A stretch of DNA of 64,000 bases from Podospora bellae-mahoneyi (Eukaryota > Ascomycota > Sordariomycetes > Sordariales > Podosporaceae): NCBI RefSeq assembly GCF_035222275.1, contig NC_085886.1, positions 1,550,001-1,614,000 on the forward strand, given 5' to 3'. The notes under the pieces are model-generated. The model made no database searches. It had not been told where the DNA came from and saw nothing but the letters and a program-made list of their open reading frames with translations. Position numbers and translations under genes: made by a program. Shown here piece after piece: positions 11,393 to 22,222 of the stretch; position 1 is the stretch's first letter, and each line of letters opens with the position of its first letter.

Positions 11393-12847
11393 ATGACATT
11401 GCAACCAGCAGATAGGGTCGCCTACAATCATGACTTAACTCCTGTCGAAGACGCAGGCATTGAGGGCCACTTTCAACAACTCCCTGGGCCTTCACGCCCA
11501 CGACAGACACCTCACACCAAGTCCTCTTATTCACAAGAAGCTAGGGCTGCTCGACGCGCCTCAGCAGCATCCCGCGCCGAGTATGACGTCCCGGATACAT
11601 ATGAAAATTTGGGAGAGACAGCCAACATCCCACCTGTTCAGAACCCGGACGAGGAATCAGTTCATCGATACGAGACACTCGAGCAAGAAAGAGCCAGAGA
11701 ACAAAGCTATGCTCGTGACCGCCGACGCCCGGATGAGGATCCTGCAACAAGGGCAGCAGTACAAGCAGAAGAAAAAGCCGAAGCAGCAAGCTACCCTGTG
11801 TCCAAAAAAGAAACTCAATTCTACACCCTTTCCTACTTGATCTTTTTCTCCATCTTTGGGACACTGGCCAGGCTTGGGCTCCAGGCGATCACCATCTATT
11901 CCGGAACACCCATCATCTTCACCTCTGTCTGGCCCAACTTTGCTGGCAGCGTGGTTATGGGTTTCCTAGCCGAAGATAGAATGCTATTCCGGCAAGAATG
12001 GGCCAGTCCCTCATCAAACGGAGCCGATACCGAACGTGGCAGTGTGTCAGTTGACTCGAAGGGCGCGAGAAAAGCGCACCTTGCCATCAAGAAGACTATT
12101 CCGCTGTACATTGGTCTCGCCACGGGTTTCTGCGGATCCTTTACGTCTTTCTCTGCCTTTATGAGAGACGTATTTCTTGCGGTCTCAAACGATTTACCTG
12201 CGACCAATGCCCCCAACAGGAGCGGAGGCCATACTTTTCTCGCATTTATCGCCATCCCTCTGATCACCATTTCCATGTCTCTGGCGGGCCTCTTTTTTGG
12301 GGCACACATGGCTATTTTTCTTGAGCCATATACGCCATCACTGCCTTTTCTCTTTACTAGTAAAATTCTGGACCGTTTAATTGTTCTGCTCGGCTGGGGT
12401 TGCTGGCTAGGAGCGATCATAATGTCTATTTTCCCGCCGCATGACAGTTGGCGAGGCACAGCCACCTTTGCGCTGGTATTCGCGCCATTGGGTTGCCTCC
12501 TCCGGTTCTATATCTCGCTGCGGCTCAACAGTCGTGCGCCTAGTTTCCCCTTGGGGACGTTTGCTGTTAACATATTCGGGACGGCTGTACTGGGAATGTC
12601 ATGGGACCTGGTTCATCTGCCGGTAGGGGGAGTCATCGGGCGTCAGGTGCTGCAAGGAATACAGGACGGATTCTGTGGGTGCTTGACGACTGTCTCGACA
12701 TGGGTTGCGGAGCTGGCAGTATTAGGGAGGAGACATGCGTATATATATGGCGCGGGAAGTGTAGGTACGGGACTGGTGATGCTGGTGGCCATAATGGGAG
12801 GTTTGAGATGGGGTGATGGTTGGAATCCGCTGGTCTCTACACATTAG
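11393..12847 (+). CDS. fex1: Fluoride export protein FEX (fused double CrcB/Fluc domain)
   Basis: This is a single-exon ORF of 484 residues from the first ATG in frame. FEX proteins are plasma-membrane fluoride channels that keep cytosolic F- low; in eukaryotes two CrcB/Fluc repeats are fused in one chain. The first 130 residues are hydrophilic and Arg/Glu-rich. Two homologous membrane halves follow. The first has the motif GFCGSFTSFSAFMRD and the second GFCGCLTTVSTWVAEL, the conserved pore motif of the family. About eight or nine hydrophobic segments are visible, with a linker segment between the halves, as expected for the antiparallel fused architecture. It lies upstream of the methionyl-tRNA synthetase on the same strand, with no obvious functional link. 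Confidence 0.92.
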   Translation: MTLQPADRVAYNHDLTPVEDAGIEGHFQQLPGPSRPRQTPHTKSSYSQEARAARRASAASRAEYDVPDTYENLGETANIPPVQNPDEESVHRYETLEQERAREQSYARDRRRPDEDPATRAAVQAEEKAEAASYPVSKKETQFYTLSYLIFFSIFGTLARLGLQAITIYSGTPIIFTSVWPNFAGSVVMGFLAEDRMLFRQEWASPSSNGADTERGSVSVDSKGARKAHLAIKKTIPLYIGLATGFCGSFTSFSAFMRDVFLAVSNDLPATNAPNRSGGHTFLAFIAIPLITISMSLAGLFFGAHMAIFLEPYTPSLPFLFTSKILDRLIVLLGWGCWLGAIIMSIFPPHDSWRGTATFALVFAPLGCLLRFYISLRLNSRAPSFPLGTFAVNIFGTAVLGMSWDLVHLPVGGVIGRQVLQGIQDGFCGCLTTVSTWVAELAVLGRRHAYIYGAGSVGTGLVMLVAIMGGLRWGDGWNPLVSTH

Positions 12848-13333
12848 AATATGTGCGGTGCTGTATCATATAGAAACAGTCTGCCAAGGTGTCTGTTCGT
12901 AGACGTGGTGGTGACAACCCCTGAATGGCCCCTGAGCAAGGATTATGGCATACGGAACCCTAACCCCAGATATCTGTTGCCCCTCCTTCACTTGTGTCTC
13001 AGCTCGTCGCCTCTCGACCCCGCAGCGCCACAGTGAGAGCAAGAGTCATCCAGACCACGGGAGCAACCAGCTCCGAAGCTGAAGCATCATAAGAAAGAGC
13101 AAACCCGGAGTAGAGGGTCAAAGTCAGCACAATCGCAACAGCGCCTTTCGTCCTACAACACCGTCCGAAGTTTTCCCGGTTCTGGACATAGGGACCGTGA
13201 CTCACCCCACTCTCTTCACGCCAGAGACAGAGAGAGACCTGCAGGTCCCAGACGGCAGCCCAAAATCAACCCCTCTATCAACTGAAGTCGATTCACACGA
13301 CCCCTCGATAATACCCCGAGACCAACAGACAAA
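12848..13333. other. Intergenic region before methionyl-tRNA synthetase
   Basis: These 486 bases hold the FEX 3' end and the next promoter. A telomere-like AACCCTAACCCC lies at 12956-12967. Nothing else is recognised. Confidence 0.5.
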
Positions 13334-15763
13334 ATGGCTGCCCCACGAAAACCAACGCTCCCCGTTCCCGGCAAGGAGAACATTCTCATCACGAGTGCTC
13401 TGCCCTATGTGAACAACGTTCCGCATCTCGGCAACATCATTGGCAGTGTTTTGGTAATGAATTTTCTCTCCCATCAGGTGTTTCAAAACCTGGCCCTGCG
13501 AGTCAGGCTCATATATTGTTGATGAAGACTTTCGACACCCAGCCACTAACACCATCACCCATCTAGTCGGCCGACGTCTTTGCTCGCTTCTGCAGGGCTA
13601 GAGGTCTGCCAACCATCTACATTTGCGGTTCCGACGAGTACGGGACCGCAACAGAGACAAAGGCGCTTTCGGAGGGTGTGGATCCTGCGACTCTTTGCGC
13701 CAAGTATCACGCGATTCACAAGGAGATCTACGACTGGTTCCGGATCGACTTTGACACCTTTGGTCGCACGCCCACAGATGAGCACACTGAAATCGTGCAG
13801 TCTGTCTTCAAGCACCTGTGGAACAATGGCTACATTGAGCAGCGCGAGACCACTCAGGCATACTGCCCCGAGCACGAGTCCTTCCTGGCTGATCGTTATG
13901 TAGAGGGAGAGTGCTCTCTGTGCCATGACAAGGGTGCTCGTGGTGACCAGTGCGATGCCTGCGGTAACTTGCTCGATCCTATGGAGCCCGATCTTGATGC
14001 TTCTGGCAACCAGGAGACCAAGGCTACCGGGTGGCTTATCAACCCCAAGTGCAAGCTTGACGGCACGACTCCTATCAAGCGTCAAACCAAGCATCTTTAC
14101 CTTCGGTTAGATGCCCTTCAGGGAGAAATTGAGACGTGGATTGCTTCAGCCAAGAAGGACTGGAGTGCCAACTGTACCTCGATTACCTATTCATGGCTCG
14201 ACCAAGGCCTCAAGCCTCGCGGCATCACTCGTGATCTCAAGTGGGGTGTACCAAGTATGTCGAAAGCTAAGATATCATGAAAACAAGATGCTAACAGTTT
14301 CTTTTAGTTCCCACTGGTCTCGACGGTCTTTCTGAAGAGGACTTTGCCAAGAAGGTGTTTTATGTGTGGTTTGACGCCTGCAGTATGTCTCTTCTGTTGA
14401 AGACAACATGTTTGAAATACTGACCCGACTAGTCGGTTATCCATCAATTACCAAGACATTTACCGATGCTGGGAACCCGAGCGGCACCAACTGGGAGAAG
14501 TGGTGGAAGAACCCTGAGGAGGTGTCTCTCTACCAATTCATGGGCAAGGACAACGTGCCGTGAGTTCTGTTGCTTTGCAAAACTATAAGCACCTGTGAGC
14601 TAACATTTGAACTCTAGCTTCCACACCATCATCTGGCCTGCGTCGCAGATCGGCTCCAAGGAAAACTGGACCAAGGTCAAGACCTTGTCCACCACCGAAT
14701 ACTTGAACTATGAGGGCGGCAAGTTCAGCAAGTCCAAGGGTGTTGGTGTCTTTGGTAACAATGCTCGGGATACTGGTATTGATCCTGATATCTGGAGATT
14801 CTACCTTCTCTCCAGACGCCCAGAGACCAGTGATTCAGAGTTCAAGTGGGAGTAAGTTCTATGAAATCCCAAGTTTTGATTGTTTGGCCTGAAGCTGACG
14901 TTTTCAAAGAGAATTTGTTGACGTCAACAACAACGACCTTCTCAAGAACCTCGGCAACCTTTGCCAGCGTGTCATCAAGTTCACTCAGGCCAAGATGGGC
15001 AGCGTGGTTCCCGATTTTGACCTTTCCAAGTTCCCTGCTCTCCAGCAGCACAAGGATGAAGTTAACAAGCTTCTCCATGAGTACAACACTACTCTCAGGG
15101 GCCTCAAGCTTAGACACGGTCTCTCGGTCATCATGGCGTATGTTCTCCTCTGTAGAGCATGATGTGTGGATTTCATTCTAACATTCGGTGACTAGTATCT
15201 CTGGTCTTGGTAACAAGCTTCTTCAAGACAACAAGCTCGGCAACCAGCTCATTGCTGAGGAGCCTGAGCGCTGCAATGCAGTCATCGGTATCGCTCTGAA
15301 CCACATTCACCTCCTTGCCAACGTATTGGCTCCTTATATGCCCGGCAAATCCCAGGCTATCCTCAAGCAGCTTGGTTTCGACGGCGAGGGCCAGACCGCC
15401 AGCATCCCCGATGTCTGGGAGGCTGATGCTATCAAGCCCGGCCACAAGCTTGGCGAGCCCGAGCTATTGTTTGCTACCATCCCAGCGGCCAAGATTGAGG
15501 AGTGGCGCGATGCTTTCGGTGGTGAGGAGCTTCGGAAGATCAAGGAGGCCGAAGCTAAGAAGGCTGCCGAGAAGAAGCTCGCGAGGGAGAAGGAGAAGGA
15601 GAAAAAGAAACTCAAGAAGGAGAAGGAGAGAGCCGAGAAGGAGGCTGCTGCTGCCGCTTCTGGTCAGGCTGCTGCTCCCATTGCTGCTGGGGAAACCACA
15701 ACGCTGCCACTTCGTCCTGCGCCTGCAAAGGCCACAGTGGAGGAGCCTGCACCAAAGAACTGA
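13334..15763 (+). CDS. metRS: Methionyl-tRNA synthetase, cytosolic
   Basis: Seven exons (13334-13453, 13567-14254, 14308-14382, 14433-14559, 14618-14851, 14910-15137, 15196-15763) join in frame to 679 residues. The enzyme charges tRNA-Met for initiation and elongation. The class I HIGH-equivalent is PHLGN at residues 30-34, and the KMSKS-equivalent is KFSKSKG at about 372-378. A knuckle-like cysteine pattern ([18 protein letters not shown]) sits in the connective domain. An anticodon-binding alpha-helical domain follows. The last 75 residues form a Lys/Glu/Ala-rich charged helix typical of fungal cytosolic forms. There is no presequence, which supports a cytosolic location. Introns are 50-113 bases; the intron before exon 3 has a clear GCTAAC branch site. 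The product is very secure. Confidence 0.95.
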
Positions 15764-16025
15764 GTGACTGATAATGGGTATGGATAATGACCGGGACGAT
15801 AAAAAGGCGTGTTAGATAGATTTCTTGGTAGCGACCCAGCCGGTTATGATGTACGGTTTTCTGTACCAACCTTGACATGTCCAATGTGATGATGTACGAC
15901 TCTAACCCTAACCCAAACTCTTTATCTGAGTGAATTCACTTGACAGAAACATACATCATCACCTTCCATGGCCACCAAAATTACACCAAAATATCATCAG
16001 ATCCCACCAACAAACAAACAAGAAA

Positions 16026-17048
16026 ATGCCACCACCATCAGAAAAGGACAACACACCGGTCTCGAAGCCAAACCCACCACCAGACTACTTCCCCACCCCG
16101 CTGCCTCAATCCATCCGTTCCGACATCCTCACCTGGCGCTTCCCCAGGCCGTTCCACCAGCTCACCTTGACCGGCCGCTCCCGCGCAGCATGGCACACCT
16201 CGTTTGTGATTCCCGAGCTGAATCTTCTTCTCGATGCTGGGCTGGTGGTGGGGGCTCACCGACCTAAGCATGTCTTTCTCACTCATGGACATTCCGACCA
16301 CTGCCTGCTCACCCCTGCCTTCTTGAGGGCCGATCCCCCTCACACCCCGCCGTTGCTGTACTGCCCGGAGGAGATGGCCAGGCCGCTGGAGCAGTTCCTG
16401 CAGGGGAGCCAGCTGTTGAACAAGGGGTTTACTGGGTTTGGGGAGGGCGAGGGGGAGTGCAGGTTGGGGAGGTTGGGGAGGTACACCATCACGACGATGA
16501 AGCCGGGGGAGGAAACGGGGTTGAGGTATGTGAAGGGGCAGAGGTGGAAGGCCACGGCTGTGAGGTGTGACCATACTGTGGCCAGTATTGGTTACGTCTT
16601 TTCCACCACGACGAGCAAGCTGAAACCTGAGTACCAGGGCTTGAAGGGGGAGGAGATCAAGAGGTTGAGGACGGAAGGGGTGGAGATCACGGGGGAGGTG
16701 GAGCAGCCTGTTTTTGCTTTCATGGGGGACACGACTGCTGCGGTGTATGAGGAGGGGGGGGAGATGGATGGGTTTTTGAAACGGGGGGTCAGGGTTGTGA
16801 TTACGGAGTGCAGTTTTTTGAGAGAGAGCCGGGAGCATAGGGAGCAGGCGGATAAGACGAAGCACACCATGTGGAGTGATTTGGAAAGGGTGGTGAGAAG
16901 GTGGCCTGGGGTGGTTTGGGTGGTGATGCATTTTAGTTTGAGGTATGAGGAGGGGGATGTGGTGAGTTTTTTTGGGGAGATGGAGGAGAGGCCGGGGAAC
17001 TTGGTGGTTTGGGCTGACGGGGGGGTTGGGATGGGGGAGGGGAGGTAG
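16026..17048 (+). CDS. Metallo-beta-lactamase-fold hydrolase, tRNase Z-like
   Basis: An intronless ORF of 340 residues begins at the first in-frame ATG, in the good context gaaaATGcc. The metal-binding signature THGHSDH (motif II) lies near residue 83. GDTTAAVYEEG, ITECSFLRE and HFSLRY match the spacing and character of later motifs in the tRNase Z/ElaC group of metallo-beta-lactamases. These enzymes cut the 3' trailer from pre-tRNA. The protein has only one such domain, so it is not the long dual-domain Trz1. It could be a short-form tRNase Z relative or a related hydrolase of unknown substrate. Its stop codon is only 72 bases from that of the convergent deaminase gene, so their 3' UTRs probably overlap. 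Confidence 0.8.
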   Translation: MPPPSEKDNTPVSKPNPPPDYFPTPLPQSIRSDILTWRFPRPFHQLTLTGRSRAAWHTSFVIPELNLLLDAGLVVGAHRPKHVFLTHGHSDHCLLTPAFLRADPPHTPPLLYCPEEMARPLEQFLQGSQLLNKGFTGFGEGEGECRLGRLGRYTITTMKPGEETGLRYVKGQRWKATAVRCDHTVASIGYVFSTTTSKLKPEYQGLKGEEIKRLRTEGVEITGEVEQPVFAFMGDTTAAVYEEGGEMDGFLKRGVRVVITECSFLRESREHREQADKTKHTMWSDLERVVRRWPGVVWVVMHFSLRYEEGDVVSFFGEMEERPGNLVVWADGGVGMGEGR

Positions 17049-17120
17049 AAGGGTGCACATAGACATAGATTGGGGGGGGCTGCTAGGTTTGGAATGGAGT
17101 AGTTGATGGGTGCAGTGTTA

Positions 17121-18316
17121 CTACTCGGTCCACATTATCTTTCGAAGCCTCTCCTTTTCTTCCTCGCCGCCAAAGATGACGTCGATGCCTTTTCGGGCGA
17201 GGTTGCATATCTCCCGACGGCCCAGGCCAAAGTGTTTGGCCACCAGGGCGTATTCGTTGGACAGTGGGCTGCCAAAGACGCCCACGTCGTCGGTCTATCC
17301 ATGTCGTCTGTCAGCGGTTCAATCTCCAGCTCTTTTTGTTCCAACACTTACACCTAAAACAACAACCACCTCCTCCACCTTCCACCACTCCCCAAAGTGA
17401 CTATTTTCCCCGTCAGCGTCTCGTCTCTTCTCTCTTTCTCAAAGAAAACTCACTGCCCCTCAAACCCCCCACGAACCATACCAGCATGAACATTACAACT
17501 CAGACACAACTCCAACCCCACCCCCCTCCTCTCCCTCACTTTCTGCTTAACCCCCTCGCCCAAATGAATCACATGTCCCAACCTCTCCGGCCTCCAGCCC
17601 AGCAGCAAGTCCAACTCCTCCTCCGTCCCAGAAACCTCGGCCTCGGCAAAATGAAGCGTGACCTTCAACCCTTCCTTTTCCGCCTGTCGGAACACAGGCG
17701 TGAAAGATCTGAGGTTGTCAACCACAGCGGGATCCCCACACAGATCGATCCCCACCACGCCCCTCCCCTTAAACTGCCTGCAGAGCTCTAGCACCTCCTC
17801 CGCTTGGGCAAGGGTGTTCCTCCGGTCGACTGAGAGGATCAGCTTTGTCCGGAGGGTGCACCCTTCCCCGGCCTCGAATTCGGCGATGCAGCCGAGGATG
17901 GTCTGGACGTAGAGGTGCTTGGTGATGTTGGCGGAAGGGATGGCGCGGGGTGTGGTGCGGAGTTCGAGGTAGACGACGCCGTCGGACTGGAAGTCGCGGA
18001 GGACGGAGAGGGTGGAGTGGCGGAGGGAGGGGAGGTCGGAGATGAGGGTGTAGATGTAGGAGGTGAAGAGGGGGAAGAAGGTTTGGAGGTCGTAGTCGTG
18101 TTTGCCTGGGGGCATTTCGACCAGGGGGTCGGGGAGGGAGGAGGAGGAGGAGGAGGATGGCTTTTGGGACCAGATTTCGTGGAGGGTTTGGCGGGAGATG
18201 GAGCCGGAGAGGTGGGCGTGGAGCTGGGGGTTGTTTGTTAGTGGATGGTTGGGACTGATGGGGTTGATGGGGGGAGGGGGGGCTACCTCTATTTTGGGGA
18301 GGGAGATGAAGTCCAT
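17121..18316 (-). CDS. Adenosine deaminase-like protein (ADAL/N6-methyl-AMP deaminase type)
   Basis: Three exons (18316-17454, 17400-17352, 17294-17121) give 361 residues. Introns are 53 and 57 bases. The family deaminates adenosine or N6-methyl-AMP. The zinc ligands and active site are visible: HAHLSGSISRQ near the N-terminus (HxH), LHFAEAE (His plus catalytic-Glu region), RLGHVIHL, and the closing GTDDVGVFG motif rebuilt across the second splice site. The sequence FQSDGVVYLELRTTPRAIP is characteristic of the ADAL subgroup. The start is the first ATG in frame; the open frame continues upstream to a TTG but has no earlier ATG. The second exon is only 49 bases, so automated predictors may miss it. 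Subgroup is likely; exact substrate is inferred. Confidence 0.88.
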
Positions 18317-20472
18317 CTTGTGAGAGTTTGGGGGGGAGGGGTTGTTGTGGAAGTCACTGAGGCTGCTCAAAGTTGGATATGGGACAGGCTGTGCTGTCCA
18401 AGAGGGTGAGGTGCTTTTGAACGTCAGGCATTAATTGGGTTGATTGTTGATTCTGTTGAGCAGTGTCACTATATTATGCGTGCATTATTACCTAGGTTGC
18501 TGCCCACGGCGTGGTAGGTGAAGTTATCACGAGTTCAACATCAAGGTCGGTGCCAAGCCAGGTACACAATGATCAGCAGCAGCGCCTCCGCTCTCAGCGG
18601 CCCCGTACGGATCCCGGGTGGTGCCGAGCGGGTGGTGATTCCGTGACGGGTGCCACATTTGGAGGAATGCCGATCTCTCTATAACATTATGCAGCTTTAT
18701 GTGCCAACTGCCAGCCGGCACTTTCTTGACATTATACAAAAGTTCCCTTGTACACTGCAGCATGTCGAAAGAGTTCAAAAGGACCGAGGGAAGAAATCGA
18801 AGAGCACCCGGTAATGACTCGCCAAGAGATGCCAACAAGACCAGACAGCGCCGGTAGGCCGAGTGAGGTGAGGCATCATGGGCATATCGAGAGGTGGCAG
18901 TGGCAGAAAAGTTATTTGACCGAGAAAGGCAGGCTGGGAGAAGCCCGGATGTTGCAATCCCCATTCCCCACGGCCAATGTTAAACCGCGTGCGCCACGAC
19001 TTTGCATTGGGGATGGCCAGGGTAGATTATCAAGCAACCAGCAAAAGCCCCTTTTCCATCGTCCATGCGCGGGTTGGGTGACTCGGGCGCTCGGAGGAGA
19101 GGGACAGTTATCCTGTCGATTGACTTGATTGGCGTAGAGTTGGGGGCACAGCATTATCTGGGTGGGTTAGGAACAAAACTCACTGTGTTCCAGATGATCA
19201 TATCTCTATCTGTAGAAAATTGAAGTTCAAAGAGAGAAAAGAGGACCTTACAAGCAGATTGGAAATGGCCCGTGCACAGCAAATGTCCGGCTGCAGGAGA
19301 AAGCCCAAGTCGGTGCATGGGCCCCACCAGGACAGAGCTCCCCTTCTCCTTGTCGCTCGTTCGATCCCGCAGCTTAGGTTCCTCCACCCAGTCCACCTTT
19401 AATTCAAAGCCTGCAGTTCGCGCCGGGTGATCGAGAGAGAGAGAGCTACCGACCGGCACTGGCATTGCTACCGATACAGAGATATTGTTCTTTGTAAATA
19501 CCGTCCGGCCGGATGCCTGGTGTTGTTGCTGCTGCTGCTGCTACTGCTGCTGCTGCTCTGCCGTGCATGTCGCTTCCAAAAGCTCCCGCTGATTACATTG
19601 CAAGATACCACTGGCTGCTGCTGCCGCTGCACTGGGCGGACACTGGACCCGAATGCACCTCGCTTGGCTCCGTGGTCAAAAGACTTCAAAATACCTATGG
19701 AGTAGTATACCAAAATCTACCTGCAATACCTAGACTCCTGGCCAATGATAGAAGCAGTGTCTGATTACAACTGATATCCATTTCTATCATCAGTCTTCAA
19801 CAACGTCCGTGGCCAGTGCGGTCTGCAGTGCAGTCAGTTCCAGCACCACGGCGCTGTGCAAGGGTGTCGATTCACCCACCACTGCCCCCCTTCCCAATCC
19901 AGACACGACTAGGTTGCGCTGGGTAATAATCGCAAAACTGGCCGGTCACCCTCCCGTCCGCCAGCCAGCCGAGAGCTGCCCTTCTTTTTTTTCTTCCTCT
20001 CCCTCCTTTTCCTGCCCCCGACCTCCATTGTTGACCAAACTTGACAATTTTCTATTCTCTGGAAGGGAATCTCGCGAATTGCAACCCCAGTGTTGCGATC
20101 GGTAGTCTTGTCTTGTCTTGTCTTGTCTTGTCTGCTCTGCTCTGCTCTGCTCTGCTTGGGCCTCCCTTCTTGCTCGCCTCTCCCCCCCCTCTCTCCACTT
20201 GCTTTCCGATAGTCATTTCATTCAGCACCGTCGGGCCCTTGCCTAGCTGTTTTACTGGCCCGGCATACCCACCCCTGGAGCTCGCATTCTTCCCCAAGAG
20301 AACTCCTGCATCCATTCAACCACACCCTAACCTCCAAACTAGCACCTGCTGTCTCAATCCTGCCGACATCGACAATCGTCGTCGACTGCCACCACCCGCG
20401 CGCGCCCATTCGTCAATCGGCCCCCCGCCCCATTGCAGAGACGATTGACCACCACCGCAAAGCACCGCAGAG
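18317..20472. other. Divergent promoter region of the deaminase gene and the G-beta gene
   Basis: About 2.15 kb with no convincing coding sequence. It contains a TGC/TGT-rich microsatellite (about 19521-19560). It also holds a pyrimidine-rich probable 5' UTR of the G-beta gene, including the pentanucleotide repeat listed separately. Several ORFs of 60-145 codons are present, but none has family features. Confidence 0.5.
20106..20155 (+). repeat. Pentanucleotide repeats (TCTTG)5(TCTGC)5 upstream of the G-beta gene
   Basis: Five units of TCTTG run directly into five units of TCTGC, in the same 5-base phase, about 320 bases before the G-beta start codon. The repeat probably lies in the 5' UTR or core promoter. 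Confidence 0.9.
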
Positions 20473-21910
20473 ATGGATCCAGGCCGACCGAACGATGTAT
20501 CGCCCGAGGCGATGCAGGCACGCATCCAGCAGGCGCGTCGCGAGGCTGAGACTCTCAAGGACAGAATCAAGAGAAAGAAGGAGGAGCTGGCCGACACGAC
20601 GCGTGAGTAAATGAATGACATTTTGTTCATCCGTCGCCCATTGATTGCCGACTGTGTCCCCCGACACCGTCGCCGCCATCGCCGCGCCCCCCTTTGTGCG
20701 ATTGAATGAACTGCTGCTTACGCCATCATGTTTGCCATCTCTAGTCCGCGCCGTCGCCGCCCAGGCCCACGAGCAGATCCCAAAGAACCAGCTGATGAGG
20801 ACGAAGAGGACACTGAAGGGCCATCTCGCAAAGATCTACGCGATGCACTGGTCGACCGACCGAAGACACCTCGTTTCTGCTTCACAAGACGGCAAGCTCA
20901 TCATCTGGGACGCCTACACAACAAACAAGGTGCACGCCATCCCCCTCCGATCATCATGGGTCATGACCTGCGCCTACGCCCCGAGCGGCAATTACGTCGC
21001 CTGCGGTGGTCTCGACAACATCTGCTCCATCTACAACCTCAACCAGAGCCGTGACGGGCCCACGCGCGTCGCCAGGGAACTGTCGGGCCACGCCGGCTAT
21101 CTTTCCTGCTGCCGTTTCATCAACGACCGGAGCATCCTCACCTCGTCGGGCGACATGACTTGCATGAAGTGGGACATCGAGACGGGCACAAAGGTGGTCG
21201 AATTCGCCGACCACTTGGGAGATGTCATGAGCATCAGCTTGAACCCAACAAACCAAAACACTTTCATCTCGGGTGCCTGCGACGCCTTCGCTAAGCTTTG
21301 GGATATCCGCGCCGGCAAGGCCGTGCAGACGTTTGCCGGTCACGAGTCCGACATCAACGCCATCCAGTTTTTCCCCGATGGCCACTCTTTTGTAACAGGT
21401 TCCGATGATGCCACCTGCCGATTATTCGACATCCGTGCCGACAGGGAATTGAACTTTTATGGGGTGAGCAGCGAACCCTGTCTTGTCTGAATTTGCAACT
21501 TATCAATACTAATGTGGCTTGATAGTCCGAGTCGATCCTGTGCGGTATCACCTCGGTGGCCACCTCTGTATCTGGCAGGCTGCTGTTTGCTGGTTATGAT
21601 GATTTCGAGTGCAAGGTAGGACAGACTGAAAAAGAAAAAGAAAAAAATTCCCCTGCGTGCGCAAAGTTTGTGAGGCTAACCGTCGGTAATAAGGTTTGGG
21701 ATGTTACCCGGGGTGAAAAGGTTGGCTCTCTCGTAGGCCACGAAAACCGTGTCAGCTGCTTGGGAGTTTCCAACGACGGTATAAGTTTGTGTACCGGTTC
21801 ATGGGACGCTTTCGTAAGACCTCACCTCTTCCGATCTTCCGGATCTGTGACACCATGTCTTTTCAACAAAATACTAACAACCGCAACAGCTCAAGGTTTG
21901 GGCCTACTAG
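20473..21910 (+). CDS. gnb-1: Heterotrimeric G-protein beta subunit
   Basis: Five exons (20473-20602, 20745-21463, 21526-21615, 21694-21813, 21890-21910) give 359 residues, the usual length for filamentous-fungal G-beta. The N-terminal helix ([20 protein letters not shown]) forms the coiled coil with G-gamma. Seven WD40 blades follow, with repeats such as [53 protein letters not shown] and [15 protein letters not shown]. The last exon encodes only LKVWAY plus stop, completing the final blade. Introns are 142, 62, 78 and 76 bases, with clear CTAAC branch sites in the last two. G-beta couples receptor signals to development, mating and virulence pathways in fungi. The phosducin-like gene about 4.7 kb downstream encodes its expected co-chaperone. 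Confidence 0.97.
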
Positions 21911-22156
21911 AAGCCCAACCGTGTGATGCCGATAAACGAACTGTCCTCCCATATGGATACCCGACCCCCGCCAATGAGCCGCCTAAAAGAAGAGAGGATT
22001 AATCCAGTGCCCCTATTATGTTGTTCCTAATTCAATCTGTCGGCACACGCCCTTTTTTTAATCACACCGATCCGGCGTGGACTGCACAGGACGAAGTCAC
22101 GATATTACCCCCCCCCTGCGCTTTTCATTTTTCTTTTGGCCACACAACGACACAAT

Positions 22157-22221
<65 letters not shown>

Positions 22222-22222
22222 C
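22157..22222 (+). repeat. (AAC)n microsatellite in the G-beta 3' region
   Basis: About 22 uninterrupted AAC units lie some 250 bases after the G-beta stop codon, probably in the 3' UTR or just beyond it. Confidence 0.95.

Noticed and set aside
16038-17066. 342-codon ORF antisense to the MBL hydrolase gene
   Set aside because: It is Pro/His/Leu-rich and low-complexity, as expected from the complement of a Gly/Glu-rich coding sequence; the sense product has all metal-binding motifs.
18527-18964. 145-codon minus-strand ORF between the deaminase and G-beta genes
   Set aside because: It has no family features, no convincing start context and no splice partners; it is most likely chance.
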